Of a stretch of DNA of 64,000 nucleotides, positions 37,838 to 47,764 are shown in pieces. The DNA is from Xanthobacter oligotrophicus (GTDB taxonomy: Bacteria > Pseudomonadota > Alphaproteobacteria > Rhizobiales > Xanthobacteraceae): positions 434,001 through 498,000 of the forward strand of contig NZ_VTTL01000001.1 in assembly GCF_008364685.1 (NCBI RefSeq), read 5' to 3'. A program made the translations under genes and the position numbers. Position 1 is the first letter of the stretch. Each line of letters begins with the position of its first letter. Below the pieces are notes generated by a model. It was not told where the DNA came from and did no database searches. It saw only the letters and a list, made by a program, of their open reading frames with translations.

Positions 37838-38781
37838 CGCAGCAACCCACCAATCACCGCCTCGCCGAGGAGTGTGGCGAACAACGCGAACAGATAAACG
37901 ATCGAGAAGCCGAACAGGCCCTTTGCCGCCTTCACCGCGGCTTCCCCCTCGCGGCGGCGATAGACGCGCCAGGCAAGGGCGATCATCCAGGCCCCCGCCA
38001 GAACCGCCACGGCGCCATAGGCGTAGCCGGCATAGCCGAGCACGGCGGGGCTCGCCGCCAGCGGCACGAGGAACAGGGTGTAGAGCAGGATCTGAAGCCG
38101 CGTCTCGTCCGGGCCCGCCGTCACCGGCAGCATGGGCACGCCGGCGCGGGCGTAGTCGTCCGCCCGGTAGAGGGCCAGCGCCCAGAAATGGGGCGGGGTC
38201 CAGAAGAAGATGATGGCAAACAGCAGCACCGGCTCCAGCGACACCGTACCGGAGGCCGCCGCCCAGGCCACCAGCGGCGGGAAGGCGCCCGCGGCGCCGC
38301 CGATGACGATGTTCTGCGGCGTCGAGCGCTTCAGCCACATGGTGTAGATGACCACGTAGAAGAAGATGGTGAAGGCGAGCAGCGCGCCGGCCAGAGCATT
38401 GACCAGCAGCCCCAGAACCACCACCGAGAAGGCCGAGAGCGTGAGGCCGAAGGCCAGCGCCTCATGGGCGGTGACCCGGCCCGACGGCACCGGCCGCTTG
38501 CGGGTGCGCGACATGATGGCGTCGATGTCGGCGTCCCACCACATGTTGAGGGCGCCGGCCGCGCCCGCGCCGACAGCGATGCACAAAAGGGCGGTGAAGG
38601 CGATTACCGGATGCACATCCCCCGGCGCACGGACGAGACCCACCAGCGCCGTGAAGATGACAAGCGACATCACGCGCGGCTTGAGCAGCTCGAAATAGTC
38701 GCGCGGCGACGCCAGCCCCTCTCCGGCCGCCGCGAAGGCATACGGCTCGGGATTGGTCAGGCTCGCTTGTTCGTCACGCAT
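37834..38781 (-). CDS. ctaB: Protoheme IX farnesyltransferase (heme O synthase)
   Basis: The 315-residue UbiA-superfamily enzyme has nine helices. The Mg-binding loop [19 protein letters not shown] (about residues 78-96) and the second loop [16 protein letters not shown] are present. It farnesylates heme b to heme O, the precursor of heme A for the aa3 oxidase. The ATG at 38781 is the start; the stop overlaps coxF by 4 bases. The 231-base gap to ctaD has a hairpin. Confidence 0.95.
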   Translation of the reverse strand: MRDEQASLTNPEPYAFAAAGEGLASPRDYFELLKPRVMSLVIFTALVGLVRAPGDVHPVIAFTALLCIAVGAGAAGALNMWWDADIDAIMSRTRKRPVPSGRVTAHEALAFGLTLSAFSVVVLGLLVNALAGALLAFTIFFYVVIYTMWLKRSTPQNIVIGGAAGAFPPLVAWAAASGTVSLEPVLLFAIIFFWTPPHFWALALYRADDYARAGVPMLPVTAGPDETRLQILLYTLFLVPLAASPAVLGYAGYAYGAVAVLAGAWMIALAWRVYRRREGEAAVKAAKGLFGFSIVYLFALFATLLGEAVIGGLLR

Positions 38782-38958
38782 CCCGAAACTCCCTCAAACC
38801 CTGCTGGCCCAAACCCGGTCTGCCCTGGGGATGAGTGCCCCGACTAAACCGGTCTGGCGGACCCGCGCGCCTCTCCGGGCGCTTTGAACCCCAATCTCAA
38901 GACCTTCTTCGCCGGCAAGACACGCCAGGTGCGGCGCCTTGCGATCCCGAAGGTGGAA

Positions 38959-38982
38959 GAAGCCGCGGTCGCCCGCGGCTTC
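38959..38982 (-). terminator. Hairpin in the ctaD-ctaB gap
   Basis: A perfect 10-bp stem GAAGCCGCGG/CCGCGGCTTC with a 4-base loop lies 31 bases after ctaD and is followed by TTCC on the minus strand. It could lower expression of downstream assembly genes relative to ctaC-ctaD. Confidence 0.5.
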
Positions 38983-39012
38983 CTCAGGTCACGGCCGCAT
39001 GCGGCCAGAGCT

Positions 39013-40635
39013 TCACTTGATGCGCGGCAGCACTTCGAACTGGTGGAAGGGCGGCGGCGAGGACAGGGTCCACTCCAGCGTGCTGGCACCGGGACCCCAC
39101 GGATTGTCGCCGGCCTTTTCCTTGCGGATGAAGGCGAGCGCCGTACCGGTAAGGAAGATCAGCACCGCCACGCCCGAGATGTAGGAGCCGATGGAGGAGA
39201 CGAAGTTCCAGCCGGCGAACGCATCGGGATAGTCCGCATAGCGGCGCGGCATGCCGGCGAGCCCGAGGAAATGCTGCGGGAAGAACACCAGGTTCACGCC
39301 CACGAAGGTGACCCAGAAGTGCAGCTTGCCCCAGAATTCCGGGATCATGTAGCCGCTCATCTTGGGGAACCAGTAGTACCAGCCGGCAAAGATGGCGAAC
39401 ACGGCGCCGAGCGACAGCACGTAGTGGAAATGGGCCACCACGTAATAGGTGTCGTGCAGCGAGCGATCGATGCCCGCGTTGGAGAGCACCACGCCCGTCA
39501 CCCCGCCCACCGTGAACAGGAAGATGAAGCCGATGGCCCACAGCATGGGGGTGCGGAACTGGAGCGAGCCGCCCCACATGGTGGCGATCCAGGAAAAGAT
39601 CTTCACGCCCGTGGGCACCGCAATGATCATGGTGGCGGCCACGAAGTACGACTGCGTGCCGCTGGACAGGCCCACCGTGTACATGTGGTGCGCCCACACC
39701 ACGAAGCCCACCACGCCGATGGCGACCATGGCGTAGGCCATGCCGAGATAGCCGAAGATGGGCTTGCGCGAGAAGGTGGAGATGATGTGGGAGACGATGC
39801 CGAACCCGGGCAGGATCAGGATGTACACCTCGGGGTGACCGAAGAACCAGAACAGGTGCTGGAACAGGATCGGATCGCCGCCGCCGGCCGGATCGAAGAA
39901 GGTGGTGCCGAAGTTGCGGTCGGTGAGCAGCATGGTGATGGCGCCGGCCAGCACCGGCAGCGACAGCAGCAGCAGGAAGCCGGTGATCAGCTGCGACCAG
40001 GCGAACAGCGGCATCTTGTGCAGCGTCATGCCCGGGGCGCGCATGTTGAAGATGGTGGTGATCAAGTTGATGGCGCCCAGCAGCGACGACGCGCCGGCGA
40101 TGTGCAGCGAGAAGATAAGCAGGTCCATGGCCGGGCCGGGATGGCCGAGCTTGGACGACAGCGGGGGATAGATGGTCCAGCCGCCGCCGAAGCCGTTGGA
40201 GCCGGCCGCGCCTTCCACGAACAGCGACGACAGCGCCAGGATGAAGGACGGAGGCAGCAACCAGAAGGCGATGTTGTTGATGCGCGGGAAGGCGGTGTCC
40301 GGCGCGCCGATCATCAGCGGGGCGAAATAGTTGCCGTAGCCGCCGATCAGGGCGGGCATCACCATGAAGAAGATCATGATGAGGCCGTGGCCGGTGGTGA
40401 AGACGTTGAAGGTCTGCGGATTGGAGAAGATCTGCAGGCCAGGATGCTGCAGCTCCATGCGAATGGCGATGGACAGGATGCCGCCCACGATCCCCGCCAC
40501 GATGGCGAAGATCAGGTACATGATCCCGATGTCCTTGTGATTGGTCGAGAAGACCCAGCGCTTCCAGCCGGTGGGGATGTGCGCGTCGTGGTCGTCGTTT
40601 CCGTAGTGGCTGTGGGTGACTGCCTCGGTGGCCAT
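39013..40635 (-). CDS. ctaD: Cytochrome c oxidase subunit I (aa3 type)
   Basis: The 540-residue protein has 12 helices. Heme and CuB ligands are in [20 protein letters not shown] (heme a), [16 protein letters not shown] (the His-Tyr pair), HHMYTVGL and [13 protein letters not shown]. The start [19 protein letters not shown] at 40635 fits the family. The presence of the Glu-x-x-x-Tyr K-/D-channel features of A-type enzymes is in keeping with an aa3 oxidase. Confidence 0.97.
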   Translation of the reverse strand: MATEAVTHSHYGNDDHDAHIPTGWKRWVFSTNHKDIGIMYLIFAIVAGIVGGILSIAIRMELQHPGLQIFSNPQTFNVFTTGHGLIMIFFMVMPALIGGYGNYFAPLMIGAPDTAFPRINNIAFWLLPPSFILALSSLFVEGAAGSNGFGGGWTIYPPLSSKLGHPGPAMDLLIFSLHIAGASSLLGAINLITTIFNMRAPGMTLHKMPLFAWSQLITGFLLLLSLPVLAGAITMLLTDRNFGTTFFDPAGGGDPILFQHLFWFFGHPEVYILILPGFGIVSHIISTFSRKPIFGYLGMAYAMVAIGVVGFVVWAHHMYTVGLSSGTQSYFVAATMIIAVPTGVKIFSWIATMWGGSLQFRTPMLWAIGFIFLFTVGGVTGVVLSNAGIDRSLHDTYYVVAHFHYVLSLGAVFAIFAGWYYWFPKMSGYMIPEFWGKLHFWVTFVGVNLVFFPQHFLGLAGMPRRYADYPDAFAGWNFVSSIGSYISGVAVLIFLTGTALAFIRKEKAGDNPWGPGASTLEWTLSSPPPFHQFEVLPRIK

Positions 40636-40761
40636 TCCCGCTATCCTTGTCTGCCGGCACTGGCGCCCGTTCCGCCGCACCGTCGCTTGCCTGCTCCCGC
40701 CACCGGCCGCGACCGGTGGCGCAATTTCAATAAGGCGCCGGGCCGGGCGCCAGCCGAAGCC

Positions 40762-41637
40762 TCAGCGCGCCAGGGTGCCGGCGGGTTCGCCGGCGTCGGC
40801 TAGCTTGCCGGCGGCATCGGCCGCCGACGCGAACTTCGCCTTGGCCTGGGCAACCCAGGCCGCAAAGTCCGCCTCGCTCACCGCCCGCACCGCGATCGGC
40901 ATGAAGGCGTGGTCGCGACCGCACAGCTCGGAGCACTGGCCGTAATAAATGCCCTCGCGGGTCACCTTGAACCAGCTCTCGTTCAGGCGGCCGGGATTGG
41001 CGTCGATCTTCACGCCGAACGCCGGCACCGCGAACGAATGGATCACGTCGGAGGAGGTGACCTGGATGCGCACGATCTTGTTGACCGGCACCACCACCTC
41101 GTTGTCCACCGCGAGCAGGCGCGGCTGGCCCGGCTTCAGGTCCTTCTCGGACACCAGGTAGGAGTCGAAGCCGAAGGCGCCATTGTCGGGATATTCGTAG
41201 GACCAGTACCACTGGTGCCCGGTCACCTTCACCGTCATGTCCGCCTTGGGAATGTTCAGCTCAAGGTGGAGCAGGCGGAAGGACGGGATGGCGATGAGCA
41301 CGAGGATCATCACCGGAATGACGGTCCAGGCCACCTCGATGAGGGTGTTGTGGCTGGTCTTGGAGGGCACCGGATTGGCGCGCTCGTTGAAGCGCACCAC
41401 CACGATGGCGAGCAGCACCAGCACGAACAGCACAATGGATGTGATGATGATGAGCATCATCGTGTTGAAGCTGTGGATCTGCTCCATGACCGGTGTGGCG
41501 GCGCCCTGGAGATTGATCTGCCACGGCGACGGCTGACCGGTCTCGGCCAAGGCTGCACCCGAAAAGGCGGCGCTCGCGAACAGGTTCGCGGCGCACGTGC
41601 CCATGGCAAGGGCAGCGGAGCGGAGGAACGACATCAT
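40762..41637 (-). CDS. ctaC: Cytochrome c oxidase subunit II
   Basis: The 291-residue protein starts at the ATG at 41637 (MMSFLRSAAL) with GGAGAG 9 bases upstream; a TTG two codons earlier is too close to that site. A signal peptide ends near AALAETG, two helices follow, and the periplasmic CuA domain has the ligand motif CSELCGRDHAFMPI with its upstream His. It accepts electrons from cytochrome c. The first gene of the cox operon, 126 bases before ctaD. Confidence 0.95.
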   Translation of the reverse strand: MMSFLRSAALAMGTCAANLFASAAFSGAALAETGQPSPWQINLQGAATPVMEQIHSFNTMMLIIITSIVLFVLVLLAIVVVRFNERANPVPSKTSHNTLIEVAWTVIPVMILVLIAIPSFRLLHLELNIPKADMTVKVTGHQWYWSYEYPDNGAFGFDSYLVSEKDLKPGQPRLLAVDNEVVVPVNKIVRIQVTSSDVIHSFAVPAFGVKIDANPGRLNESWFKVTREGIYYGQCSELCGRDHAFMPIAVRAVSEADFAAWVAQAKAKFASAADAAGKLADAGEPAGTLAR

Positions 41638-42210
41638 CTTCAACGGCTCTCCCTGGCCCGGCGGATTGAACCACCGTACGTGCTGCGCCCGCCCTGCACG
41701 CTCAGCGGCGCGCCGTCCGGACCACTTTCAAGTGAGCTACCCATCCGGCGGAAACCGCTGGCAAGTGCACTGATTTTTAAGGCAGCCACTCTCCCTAGAG
41801 TTCATCAAACATAATTGGGTCCGCCTTGCAATCGCCCAAGCTTGGCCCTCGGTGCGACAATAAGTCGGCGGATTGGGGCCCGATACGGGAGGCCCGTGAA
41901 GGGGTGCGGCACTGGCCCTTGCGCCGCCTTGCCCCACGGTTCCGCACCCGCTGCCGCGCTCGCGGTCGGCACCCGGGTATGCCGCAGCGGAACAGGGACA
42001 AAATGGCGCGCGCATTCGGTTACTTAATACCAACGGCGGGAGGCGCTGGGCGGCCGTAGAACGACCCCTTGGGAGAATCCCCATGGCATGCATCCGCGCC
42101 ACGCTGCCGCCGCATTGTTGACAGGATGGCTAGGCCATTAAGGCATTGGTTCACTAAATCAGATAAGGCAGGTTTGCCTGGCGCCCGCCGGGTCCCTGCC
42201 GGAGCTTGCG
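41638..42210. other. Divergent regulatory region between ctaC and ialB
   Basis: The 573-base region has two AT-richer patches (about 41773-41812 and 42125-42180), likely promoter areas for the divergent genes. GCGAC-AATAA-GTCGG at 41854-41868 resembles the box bound by RegR/RegA/PrrA redox response regulators (two or three mismatches from my recollection of the consensus). No gene was found; frames there look like noise. Confidence 0.4.
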
Positions 42211-42783
42211 ATGGTCCTGTCGTTCCCTGCCCGCCGCCTCTTCCTTTCGGGCCGTGCCGCGAGGGCCCGGTCCGGGACGAGAGCCAGTGCGCTGCTTTCC
42301 CTTTTCGGCGCGCTGCTCGCGGCGGCCTTCGCGACAGCGCAGCCCGCGGCCGCGCAGGGCGTGGTGAAATCGGTGCATGGCGAGTGGCAGATTCGCTGCG
42401 ACACGCCGCCCGGCGCCCAGAGCGAGCAGTGCGTGCTGCTCCAGTCGGTGCAGGCAGAGGACCGGCCGAACGTGGGCCTCACCGTCATCGTGCTGAAGAC
42501 GGCGGACCAGAAGAGCCGCCTGCTACGCGTGCTGGCCCCCCTCGGCGTGCTGCTGCCGGCGGGCCTCGGCCTCAAGATCGACGACCAGGACGTGGGCCGC
42601 GCCGGATTCGTCCGCTGCCTGCCCAACGGCTGCGTCGCCGAGGTGGTGATGGACGACGCCCTCGTCGCCCGCCTCAAGTCCGGCAAGCAGGCCACCTTCA
42701 TCATCTTCCAGACCCCGGAAGAAGGCATCGGCGTTCCGCTCAGCCTCAACGGCTTCGGCCCGGGCTTCGACACGCTGCGCTGA
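42211..42783 (+). CDS. ialB: Invasion-associated locus B (IalB) family protein, 190 aa
   Basis: The ATG at 42211 has GGAG upstream. A long N-terminal region leads to a helix and a cleavage site near AAAQG (residue ~49). The mature part carries the IalB pattern GEWQIRCDTPPG, CVLLQSVQAEDRPNVGL, and a pair of cysteines in FVRCLPNGCVAEVVMDD. IalB proteins are exported and named for a Bartonella virulence factor, but homologues are general in Rhizobiales. The gene is commonly divergent from coxB. Function outside Bartonella is unknown. Confidence 0.85.
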   Translation: MVLSFPARRLFLSGRAARARSGTRASALLSLFGALLAAAFATAQPAAAQGVVKSVHGEWQIRCDTPPGAQSEQCVLLQSVQAEDRPNVGLTVIVLKTADQKSRLLRVLAPLGVLLPAGLGLKIDDQDVGRAGFVRCLPNGCVAEVVMDDALVARLKSGKQATFIIFQTPEEGIGVPLSLNGFGPGFDTLR

Positions 42784-42786
42784 ACG

Positions 42787-42808
42787 GCGCCGGCCGGGCG
42801 GCCGGTGC
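42787..42808 (+). terminator. Hairpin after ialB
   Basis: GCGCCGGCC (42787-42795) pairs with GGCCGGTGC (42800-42808) with one G-T pair and a 4-base loop, 3 bases after the stop codon. No T-run. Confidence 0.45.
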
Positions 42809-43082
42809 ACGGGAGCCTTAGAACGCACGCGCGACGCGAACACGCGGGGCAGATGTGCCAGACTGCGCGCGACGGCCGTGGGTGCGGACGACAGGTGCAG
42901 ACGACGGGCGCGCGGAAGCATTGAGTGACACATGTCTTGCGCGGGGCCATCGCTGCGCCGCAGCATTGGCACGGTTTGGACATGCTTGCTGCGCACAAAG
43001 CTGGAGCGGAGCGGGGTAGCGACGTTCGGGCGGCCGGGGCAGCGCCGGGGCGGTGGCTTCGGGGGCCGGCAGGGAGAGGTGG

Positions 43083-44927
43083 ATGCACGGGGATGAACAC
43101 GCACTTTTCGGCGCGGCGCTCGCCTTCCTAGCCGCAGCGGTCGTCTCCGTTCCCATCGCCAAGCGCCTCGGCTTTTCCCCGGTCGTCGGTTATCTGCTGG
43201 TGGGCATCGCCATCGGCCCCGTGGGCTTCAACGTGGCCGATCCGGGGGTGGTCTCCACCGTCGCCGAGCTCGGCGTGGTCATGCTGCTGTTCCTGGTCGG
43301 GCTGGAGCTGAAGCCGTCCAACCTCCTGTCCATGGGCCATTTCATCTTCGGCCTGGGCACCGCGCAGCTCATGCTGACGGCGCTGGCGTTCGCGCTCCTG
43401 GCCTATTTCGGCCTCGGCTTCGGCGTGGCCGCGGCGGTGGTCAGCGGGCTGGCCCTTTCGATCTCGGGCACCGCCATCGCGCTCCAGCTGCTGGGCGAGC
43501 GCGGCGACCTTGCCTCCCCCTATGGCCAGCGCACCTTCTCCATCCTGCTGTTCCAGGACATCGCGGTGGTGCCGCTGCTCGCCCTGGTGCCCCTGCTGGC
43601 GCCGGGCGGCGAGGCCGAGGTGACGCGCGATCCCAAGGCGACCCTGCTCGCGGCCGCCATCGCGGTGGCGGCCATCGCCGTCATCGTGGTGTCCGGGCGC
43701 TATCTGCTCAATCCGCTGTTCCGCGTGCTGGCCCGCTCCGGCGCGCGCGAGGCCATGACGGCCGCCGCCCTGCTGGTGGTGATGGGCGCCGCCGGCCTCA
43801 TGGAGGCGGCCGGCCTTTCGGCGGCGCTCGGGGCCTTCCTCGCCGGCCTGCTGCTGTCGGAAAGCACGTTCCGCCACGAGCTGGAAGCCAATGTGGACGC
43901 CTTCCGCGGCCTGCTGCTCGCCGTGTTCTTCATGAGCATCGGCATGTCGCTCAACATCAACGTGGTGCTGGGCCACATCCCGAGCCTGCTGGTGGGGACG
44001 CTGGCGGTGGCGGTGGTCAAGTCGGTGATCGTCTACCTGGTGTTCCGGGCCGACAACATCGCCCCCCAGGATTCCATGCGCGCCGCGGTTGCGCTCATGT
44101 CCGCGGGCGAATTCGCGTTCGTGCTGTTCCCGCTGGGCCTCGACAACGGGATCCTGAAGTCCGAGCAGGCCGACCTTTTGATCGCGCTGGCCGCGCTGAC
44201 GATGATCCTCGGCCCGCTGCTGTTCGCCGCCTTGTCGCGGCTGCTGCCGCGCTTCGCCCGCCCGGTGGCGGAGCCACCGGCGGATGATTTTGCCGATGCG
44301 GACGGCTCGGTGCTGGTGATCGGCTTCGGCCGATTCGGCCAGATCGTCTCCCAGTGCCTGCTGGCGCAGGAGGTGACCGTCACCATCATCGACAAGGACG
44401 TGGAGATGATCCAGTCCGCCGGGCGCTTCGGCGTGCACATCTATTATGGCGACGGCACGCGGCTCGACGTGCTGCGGGCAGCCGGCGCCGAGACCGTGGA
44501 AGTCATCTGCGTGTGCGTGGACAACAAGGAGGACGCCAACCGCATCGTCGAGATCGTACGCGCCTCCATCCCCAACGCACGCCTGTTCGTGCGCAGCTTC
44601 GACCGGGTGCATTCCATGGAGCTGGCGCGACTCGGTGTGGATTTCGAGCTGCGCGAGACCCTCGAATCGGCCCTGTCCTTCGGCGCCCGCACCCTGGAGG
44701 CGCTGGGCGTGCCGCAGACCGCCGCCGCCGCCCGCATCGCCGACGTGCGCGTGCGCGACCGCGCCCGTCTGGAACGCCAGCTGGAGGAAGGCATCTTCGC
44801 GGGTGCCGAGGTGTTCAGCGGCCACAAGGTGGAGCCCGAGCCCCTGACCCAGCCCGAGAAGCCGGCACGCCCGCTGAACCCGGAGGCGCAGGACATCCTC
44901 TCCCACGAAACCGAATTCTCCGGCTGA
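43083..44927 (+). CDS. Kef-type K+/H+ antiporter (CPA2) with TrkA-N domain
   Basis: The ATG at 43083 is preceded by GGGAGAGGT. The 614-residue protein has 12-13 helices with the signature LGVVMLLFLVGLELKP and the SAGEFAFVLFPLG block of CPA2 antiporters, then a cytoplasmic NAD-binding domain starting VLVIGFGRFGQIVSQCLLA (about residue 412). It would exchange K+ (or Na+) for H+, with gating by nucleotides or glutathione adducts. It resembles KefB/KefC; the flanking ancillary subunit (KefF/KefG) is not seen. The tail beyond the TrkA-N part is charged. Confidence 0.9.
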   Translation: MHGDEHALFGAALAFLAAAVVSVPIAKRLGFSPVVGYLLVGIAIGPVGFNVADPGVVSTVAELGVVMLLFLVGLELKPSNLLSMGHFIFGLGTAQLMLTALAFALLAYFGLGFGVAAAVVSGLALSISGTAIALQLLGERGDLASPYGQRTFSILLFQDIAVVPLLALVPLLAPGGEAEVTRDPKATLLAAAIAVAAIAVIVVSGRYLLNPLFRVLARSGAREAMTAAALLVVMGAAGLMEAAGLSAALGAFLAGLLLSESTFRHELEANVDAFRGLLLAVFFMSIGMSLNINVVLGHIPSLLVGTLAVAVVKSVIVYLVFRADNIAPQDSMRAAVALMSAGEFAFVLFPLGLDNGILKSEQADLLIALAALTMILGPLLFAALSRLLPRFARPVAEPPADDFADADGSVLVIGFGRFGQIVSQCLLAQEVTVTIIDKDVEMIQSAGRFGVHIYYGDGTRLDVLRAAGAETVEVICVCVDNKEDANRIVEIVRASIPNARLFVRSFDRVHSMELARLGVDFELRETLESALSFGARTLEALGVPQTAAAARIADVRVRDRARLERQLEEGIFAGAEVFSGHKVEPEPLTQPEKPARPLNPEAQDILSHETEFSG

Positions 44928-45126
44928 ACCGGGGCCTTGCGAACGCCGCTGCGGCCGGCCCGCCGGAGTCTTTGGATAGCCCCGAGGCTGTTGCAACCAT
45001 TTCGTGATTTCGGCGAGACGATGGCGTAAGGTCGCAGCACCGGGTACGCGATCGGGCAACGGGAAACGGGACGGACAGGCTCGCCAGATCGCACATCTGG
45101 GCGCCGCGCTCCTGCGGAGTTGGCGT

Positions 45127-46137
45127 ATGGATCAATTCTTGGAGATGCTCCGGGCGGCACAGGGCGGCCACGGGCTCGAGAATATCGGGCGCATGTACGG
45201 CCTGTCGCCCCAGCAGGCACAGGCGACGGCCGAGGCGGTGATGCCGGCCTTCACCGAGGCCTTCAAGCAGGCGACCCAGTCTCCCGAAGCACTCGCCTCG
45301 CTCATGGCGCTCATGACCAGCGGGCCCTACGGCGCCTTCTACACCCAGCAGCCCGCCGCACCGGCCGAGTTGTCGCGTGCCGGCAGTGAGGCGCTCGACA
45401 CGGTGTTCGGCTCGTCCGACGTGAGCCGGGCCGTGGCCGCACATGTGGCATCAACCACCGGTCTCGGCGTCACCGTGGTGCGGCAGATGATGCCCACCTT
45501 CGCCACCCTCGTGGTCGGCGGCCTTGCGAAGTCGCTGGCCGCCTCCGGTGCGCTCCAGCAGATGCTCGCGGCCATGCTGAGCCGCATGCCCGGCCAGACC
45601 ACGCAGCGCATCGCGCCCATCTCCTCCGGCAATCCCTTCATCGACGCATTCCTGGCCTTCACCAGCACGGCGACCGAGCAGAGCCAGGGCTCCAAGGCCT
45701 TCGCCACCGGCAATCCCTGGGCCGACGCCTATGCCCAGATGATGTTCCAGCGCGCGCCCCAGCCGGCGCCCCAGCAGCAGCGCAGCACGAATCCGATGGA
45801 CGCCTGGCAGGACGTGGTCAACGCCATGACCAAGACCATGACCCAGGCCGGCGTCCCGCCCGCGCGCACCCCGCCGCCGGAACCGCCGCCCCCGCCGCTG
45901 GCCCCGTTCCAGAATTTCTTCGCACAGCTGTTCGCTCAGGGCTTCCCGCCGGCCTTTCCGGGGACGGAGGGGCAGCAACGGGCCTATTCCATCCCGGACT
46001 TCTGGCTCGACATCATGCGCTCCGCCGGGACCTACCCCGCGCAGCCGGTGCAGGAAGCCGAGACCCTGCCGCCGGAGCGGCCCCGCCTCGTCAATACCTC
46101 ATCCCAGAACCGCACCGGCGGCCGCGACGCGAAATAG
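45127..46137 (+). CDS. DUF937 family protein with Pro-rich C-terminus, 336 aa
   Basis: The ATG at 45127 was chosen with GCGGAG upstream; a longer frame to 45004 lacks a site. The N-terminal half (ENIGRMYGLSPQQAQATAEAVMPAFTEAF) has the helix-rich DUF937 pattern including VVRQMMPTFATLVVGGLAKS. From about residue 215 the protein is Gln/Pro-rich (PPPEPPPPPLAPFQ), then Phe-rich. The family has no known role; it is soluble here. A 13-bp hairpin follows. Confidence 0.7.
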   Translation: MDQFLEMLRAAQGGHGLENIGRMYGLSPQQAQATAEAVMPAFTEAFKQATQSPEALASLMALMTSGPYGAFYTQQPAAPAELSRAGSEALDTVFGSSDVSRAVAAHVASTTGLGVTVVRQMMPTFATLVVGGLAKSLAASGALQQMLAAMLSRMPGQTTQRIAPISSGNPFIDAFLAFTSTATEQSQGSKAFATGNPWADAYAQMMFQRAPQPAPQQQRSTNPMDAWQDVVNAMTKTMTQAGVPPARTPPPEPPPPPLAPFQNFFAQLFAQGFPPAFPGTEGQQRAYSIPDFWLDIMRSAGTYPAQPVQEAETLPPERPRLVNTSSQNRTGGRDAK

Positions 46138-46178
46138 CGCTGCGCCGGCGCGACGGGACGAGACATCCAGACACAAAA

Positions 46179-46210
46179 CGACCCGCGCCGATTGCGGTCG
46201 GCGCGGGTCG
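46179..46210 (+). terminator. Hairpin after the DUF937 gene
   Basis: CGACCCGCGCCGA (46179-46191) and TCGGCGCGGGTCG (46198-46210) form a perfect 13-bp stem with a 6-base loop; the left side is preceded by CACAAAA. It may work for both strands, as the DUF1127 gene converges. Confidence 0.7.
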
Positions 46211-46364
46211 AGGTTCGGCGGAATCGAGGGGCGTTCCCGCCGGATCTTTCTGGACGGACCCAGTCGGCCTGAAACCGCCCGGCCGGATCGCGCTCCATGC
46301 GTTTGATTTGGACCGTGCGCGTCACACCCCCGGCATCCGCTTCGCTTTAAGCTGCGCGAAAACC

Positions 46365-46688
46365 TCAGTGCTGCTGTGCGCGGCCTGCAAGCCTTGCGGC
46401 CGCGCGGCGCTCGGTGGCGCGCAGGATGAGCACCCGGGTCGGGTCATCGAGCAGCGGGCCGGAGGTAGCATCGCGCAGGTCCGCGCGGGTCACGCCGATG
46501 TCGCGCAGCATGCGATCATCGAGGCCGGCGAGCTCAGACATGACACTGCGGCGTTCGATGGCGCGCCCGATGGCGCCCGCCGTCTTTGCCACGTTGCCGG
46601 CCAGGGAGACGGCCGCCAGGCACAGGGCCGCCAGCATCTCGCCCACGGGGGCAAAGGCAATCTTCCGGGTTTCACCATAAACGCTCAT
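46365..46688 (-). CDS. DUF1127 domain protein, 107 aa
   Basis: The DUF1127 motif LAGLDDRMLRDIGVTRADL is near residue 52; this short Arg-rich motif is shared by small alphaproteobacterial proteins linked to phosphate or RNA homeostasis in some species. I start at the ATG at 46688 because GGAG lies 7 bases upstream; the ATG at 46700 gives four more residues. The N-terminus has a moderately hydrophobic segment. A LysR-type regulator is divergent. Confidence 0.72.
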   Translation of the reverse strand: MSVYGETRKIAFAPVGEMLAALCLAAVSLAGNVAKTAGAIGRAIERRSVMSELAGLDDRMLRDIGVTRADLRDATSGPLLDDPTRVLILRATERRAAARLAGRAQQH

Positions 46689-46844
46689 CTTCATCTCCAT
46701 AGCCGGGGTGGGGATCGCGGACAGTCCTTTCGTGGGTCCCAGGGGCTCTTGAAGCCACCCGATTTCGTATCCCGCCGCTTCGGCGCGCCCTTTGTGACTC
46801 CCTGGGATGAATCAAGCTAGCGAATGTTTTTCATCTAACGTATC

Positions 46845-46860
46845 ATTCTGCGTGATGAAT
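46845..46860. promoter_or_regulatory. Candidate LysR operator
   Basis: ATTC-TGCGTGAT-GAAT is an inverted repeat of the T-N11-A type used by LysR proteins, located in the space between the divergent DUF1127 and LysR genes. It overlaps the middle candidate start of the LysR gene, which would favour the start at 46879. Based on motif resemblance only. Confidence 0.3.
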
Positions 46861-47760
46861 GCTCCGGAACCGCACCCCATGACGGTGATGCTCGACCCCG
46901 ACCAGCTGCGCACATTCGTGGCCATTGCCGAGACCGGCAGCTTCACCCGCGCGGCGGAGGTGGTGCACAAGACGCAGTCCGCCGTGTCCATGCAGATGAA
47001 GCGTCTGGAGGAGCGCGTGGGCCGGCCGGTGTTCGCGCGCGACGGCCGCGCCTCGCGCCTCACCGAGGATGGCGAGCGCCTGCTCGATTTCGCCCGGCGC
47101 ATCGTCAAGCTGAACGTGGAGGCGGTGCTGAGCTTCGCCGACGCCGCCCTGTCGGGGCGGGTCTGCCTGGGCGTGCCGGACGATTATGCCGACCGCTACC
47201 TGCCGGACATCATGGCCCGCTTCTCGCGGACCCATCCCTCCGTGGAACTGACCGTATTGTGCGAGCCGTCGAGCGAGCTGGTGCAGCACATCGCCGCCGG
47301 CACCATCGATCTTGCCATCATCACCGCCACCGAGATCACCGCCCGCAACGCCCACGTCATCCGCCGGGAGCGGCTGCTGTGGGTATCCTCGGCGCGGCAC
47401 AGCGTGCATCTGGAGACGCCGGTGCCGCTGGCGCTGGGCCGGACCACCTGCCAGTGGCGCGACATCGCCGTCTCCCGGCTCGCCGGGGCGGGGCGCAGCC
47501 ACCGCATCCTCTACACCAGCCCCAACAGCGGCGCGGTGGCGGCGGCGGTGCTGGCCGGGCTCGCGGTCTCGGTGTTTCCGGAATCGGCGCTTCGCACCGG
47601 CATGCGCGTGCTTGGCAGCGCCGACGGCTATCCGCCCCTGCCCCCGTGCGACATCGGCCTGCTGCGCAATCGCCACGAGCCGTCGCTGCTGGCCGACGCG
47701 CTGGCCCAGCACATCGTGCAGGGCCTCGACAACCTCACGGATGCCGAAGCGGCGCAGTGA
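46855..47760 (+). CDS. LysR family transcriptional regulator, about 301 aa
   Basis: The winged helix-turn-helix LDPDQLRTFVAIAETGSFTRAAEVVHKTQSAVSMQMKRLEE begins about residue 15, and a periplasmic-binding-protein-like effector domain follows. Starts at 46807, 46855 and 46879 are all possible and none has a clear ribosome binding site. The family resembles LrhA/HexA-type regulators by the QSAVSMQMKRLE segment. It faces a DUF1127 gene, a pairing I recall in Rhizobiales, so it may control that gene and itself. It ends 4 bases before the convergent GntR gene's stop. Confidence 0.85.
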   Translation: MNAPEPHPMTVMLDPDQLRTFVAIAETGSFTRAAEVVHKTQSAVSMQMKRLEERVGRPVFARDGRASRLTEDGERLLDFARRIVKLNVEAVLSFADAALSGRVCLGVPDDYADRYLPDIMARFSRTHPSVELTVLCEPSSELVQHIAAGTIDLAIITATEITARNAHVIRRERLLWVSSARHSVHLETPVPLALGRTTCQWRDIAVSRLAGAGRSHRILYTSPNSGAVAAAVLAGLAVSVFPESALRTGMRVLGSADGYPPLPPCDIGLLRNRHEPSLLADALAQHIVQGLDNLTDAEAAQ

Positions 47761-47764
47761 CGCC

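Noticed and set aside
41737-42102. Open frames between ctaC and ialB
   Set aside because: They are short, overlap in several frames on both strands, and have no recognisable features; the region looks regulatory.
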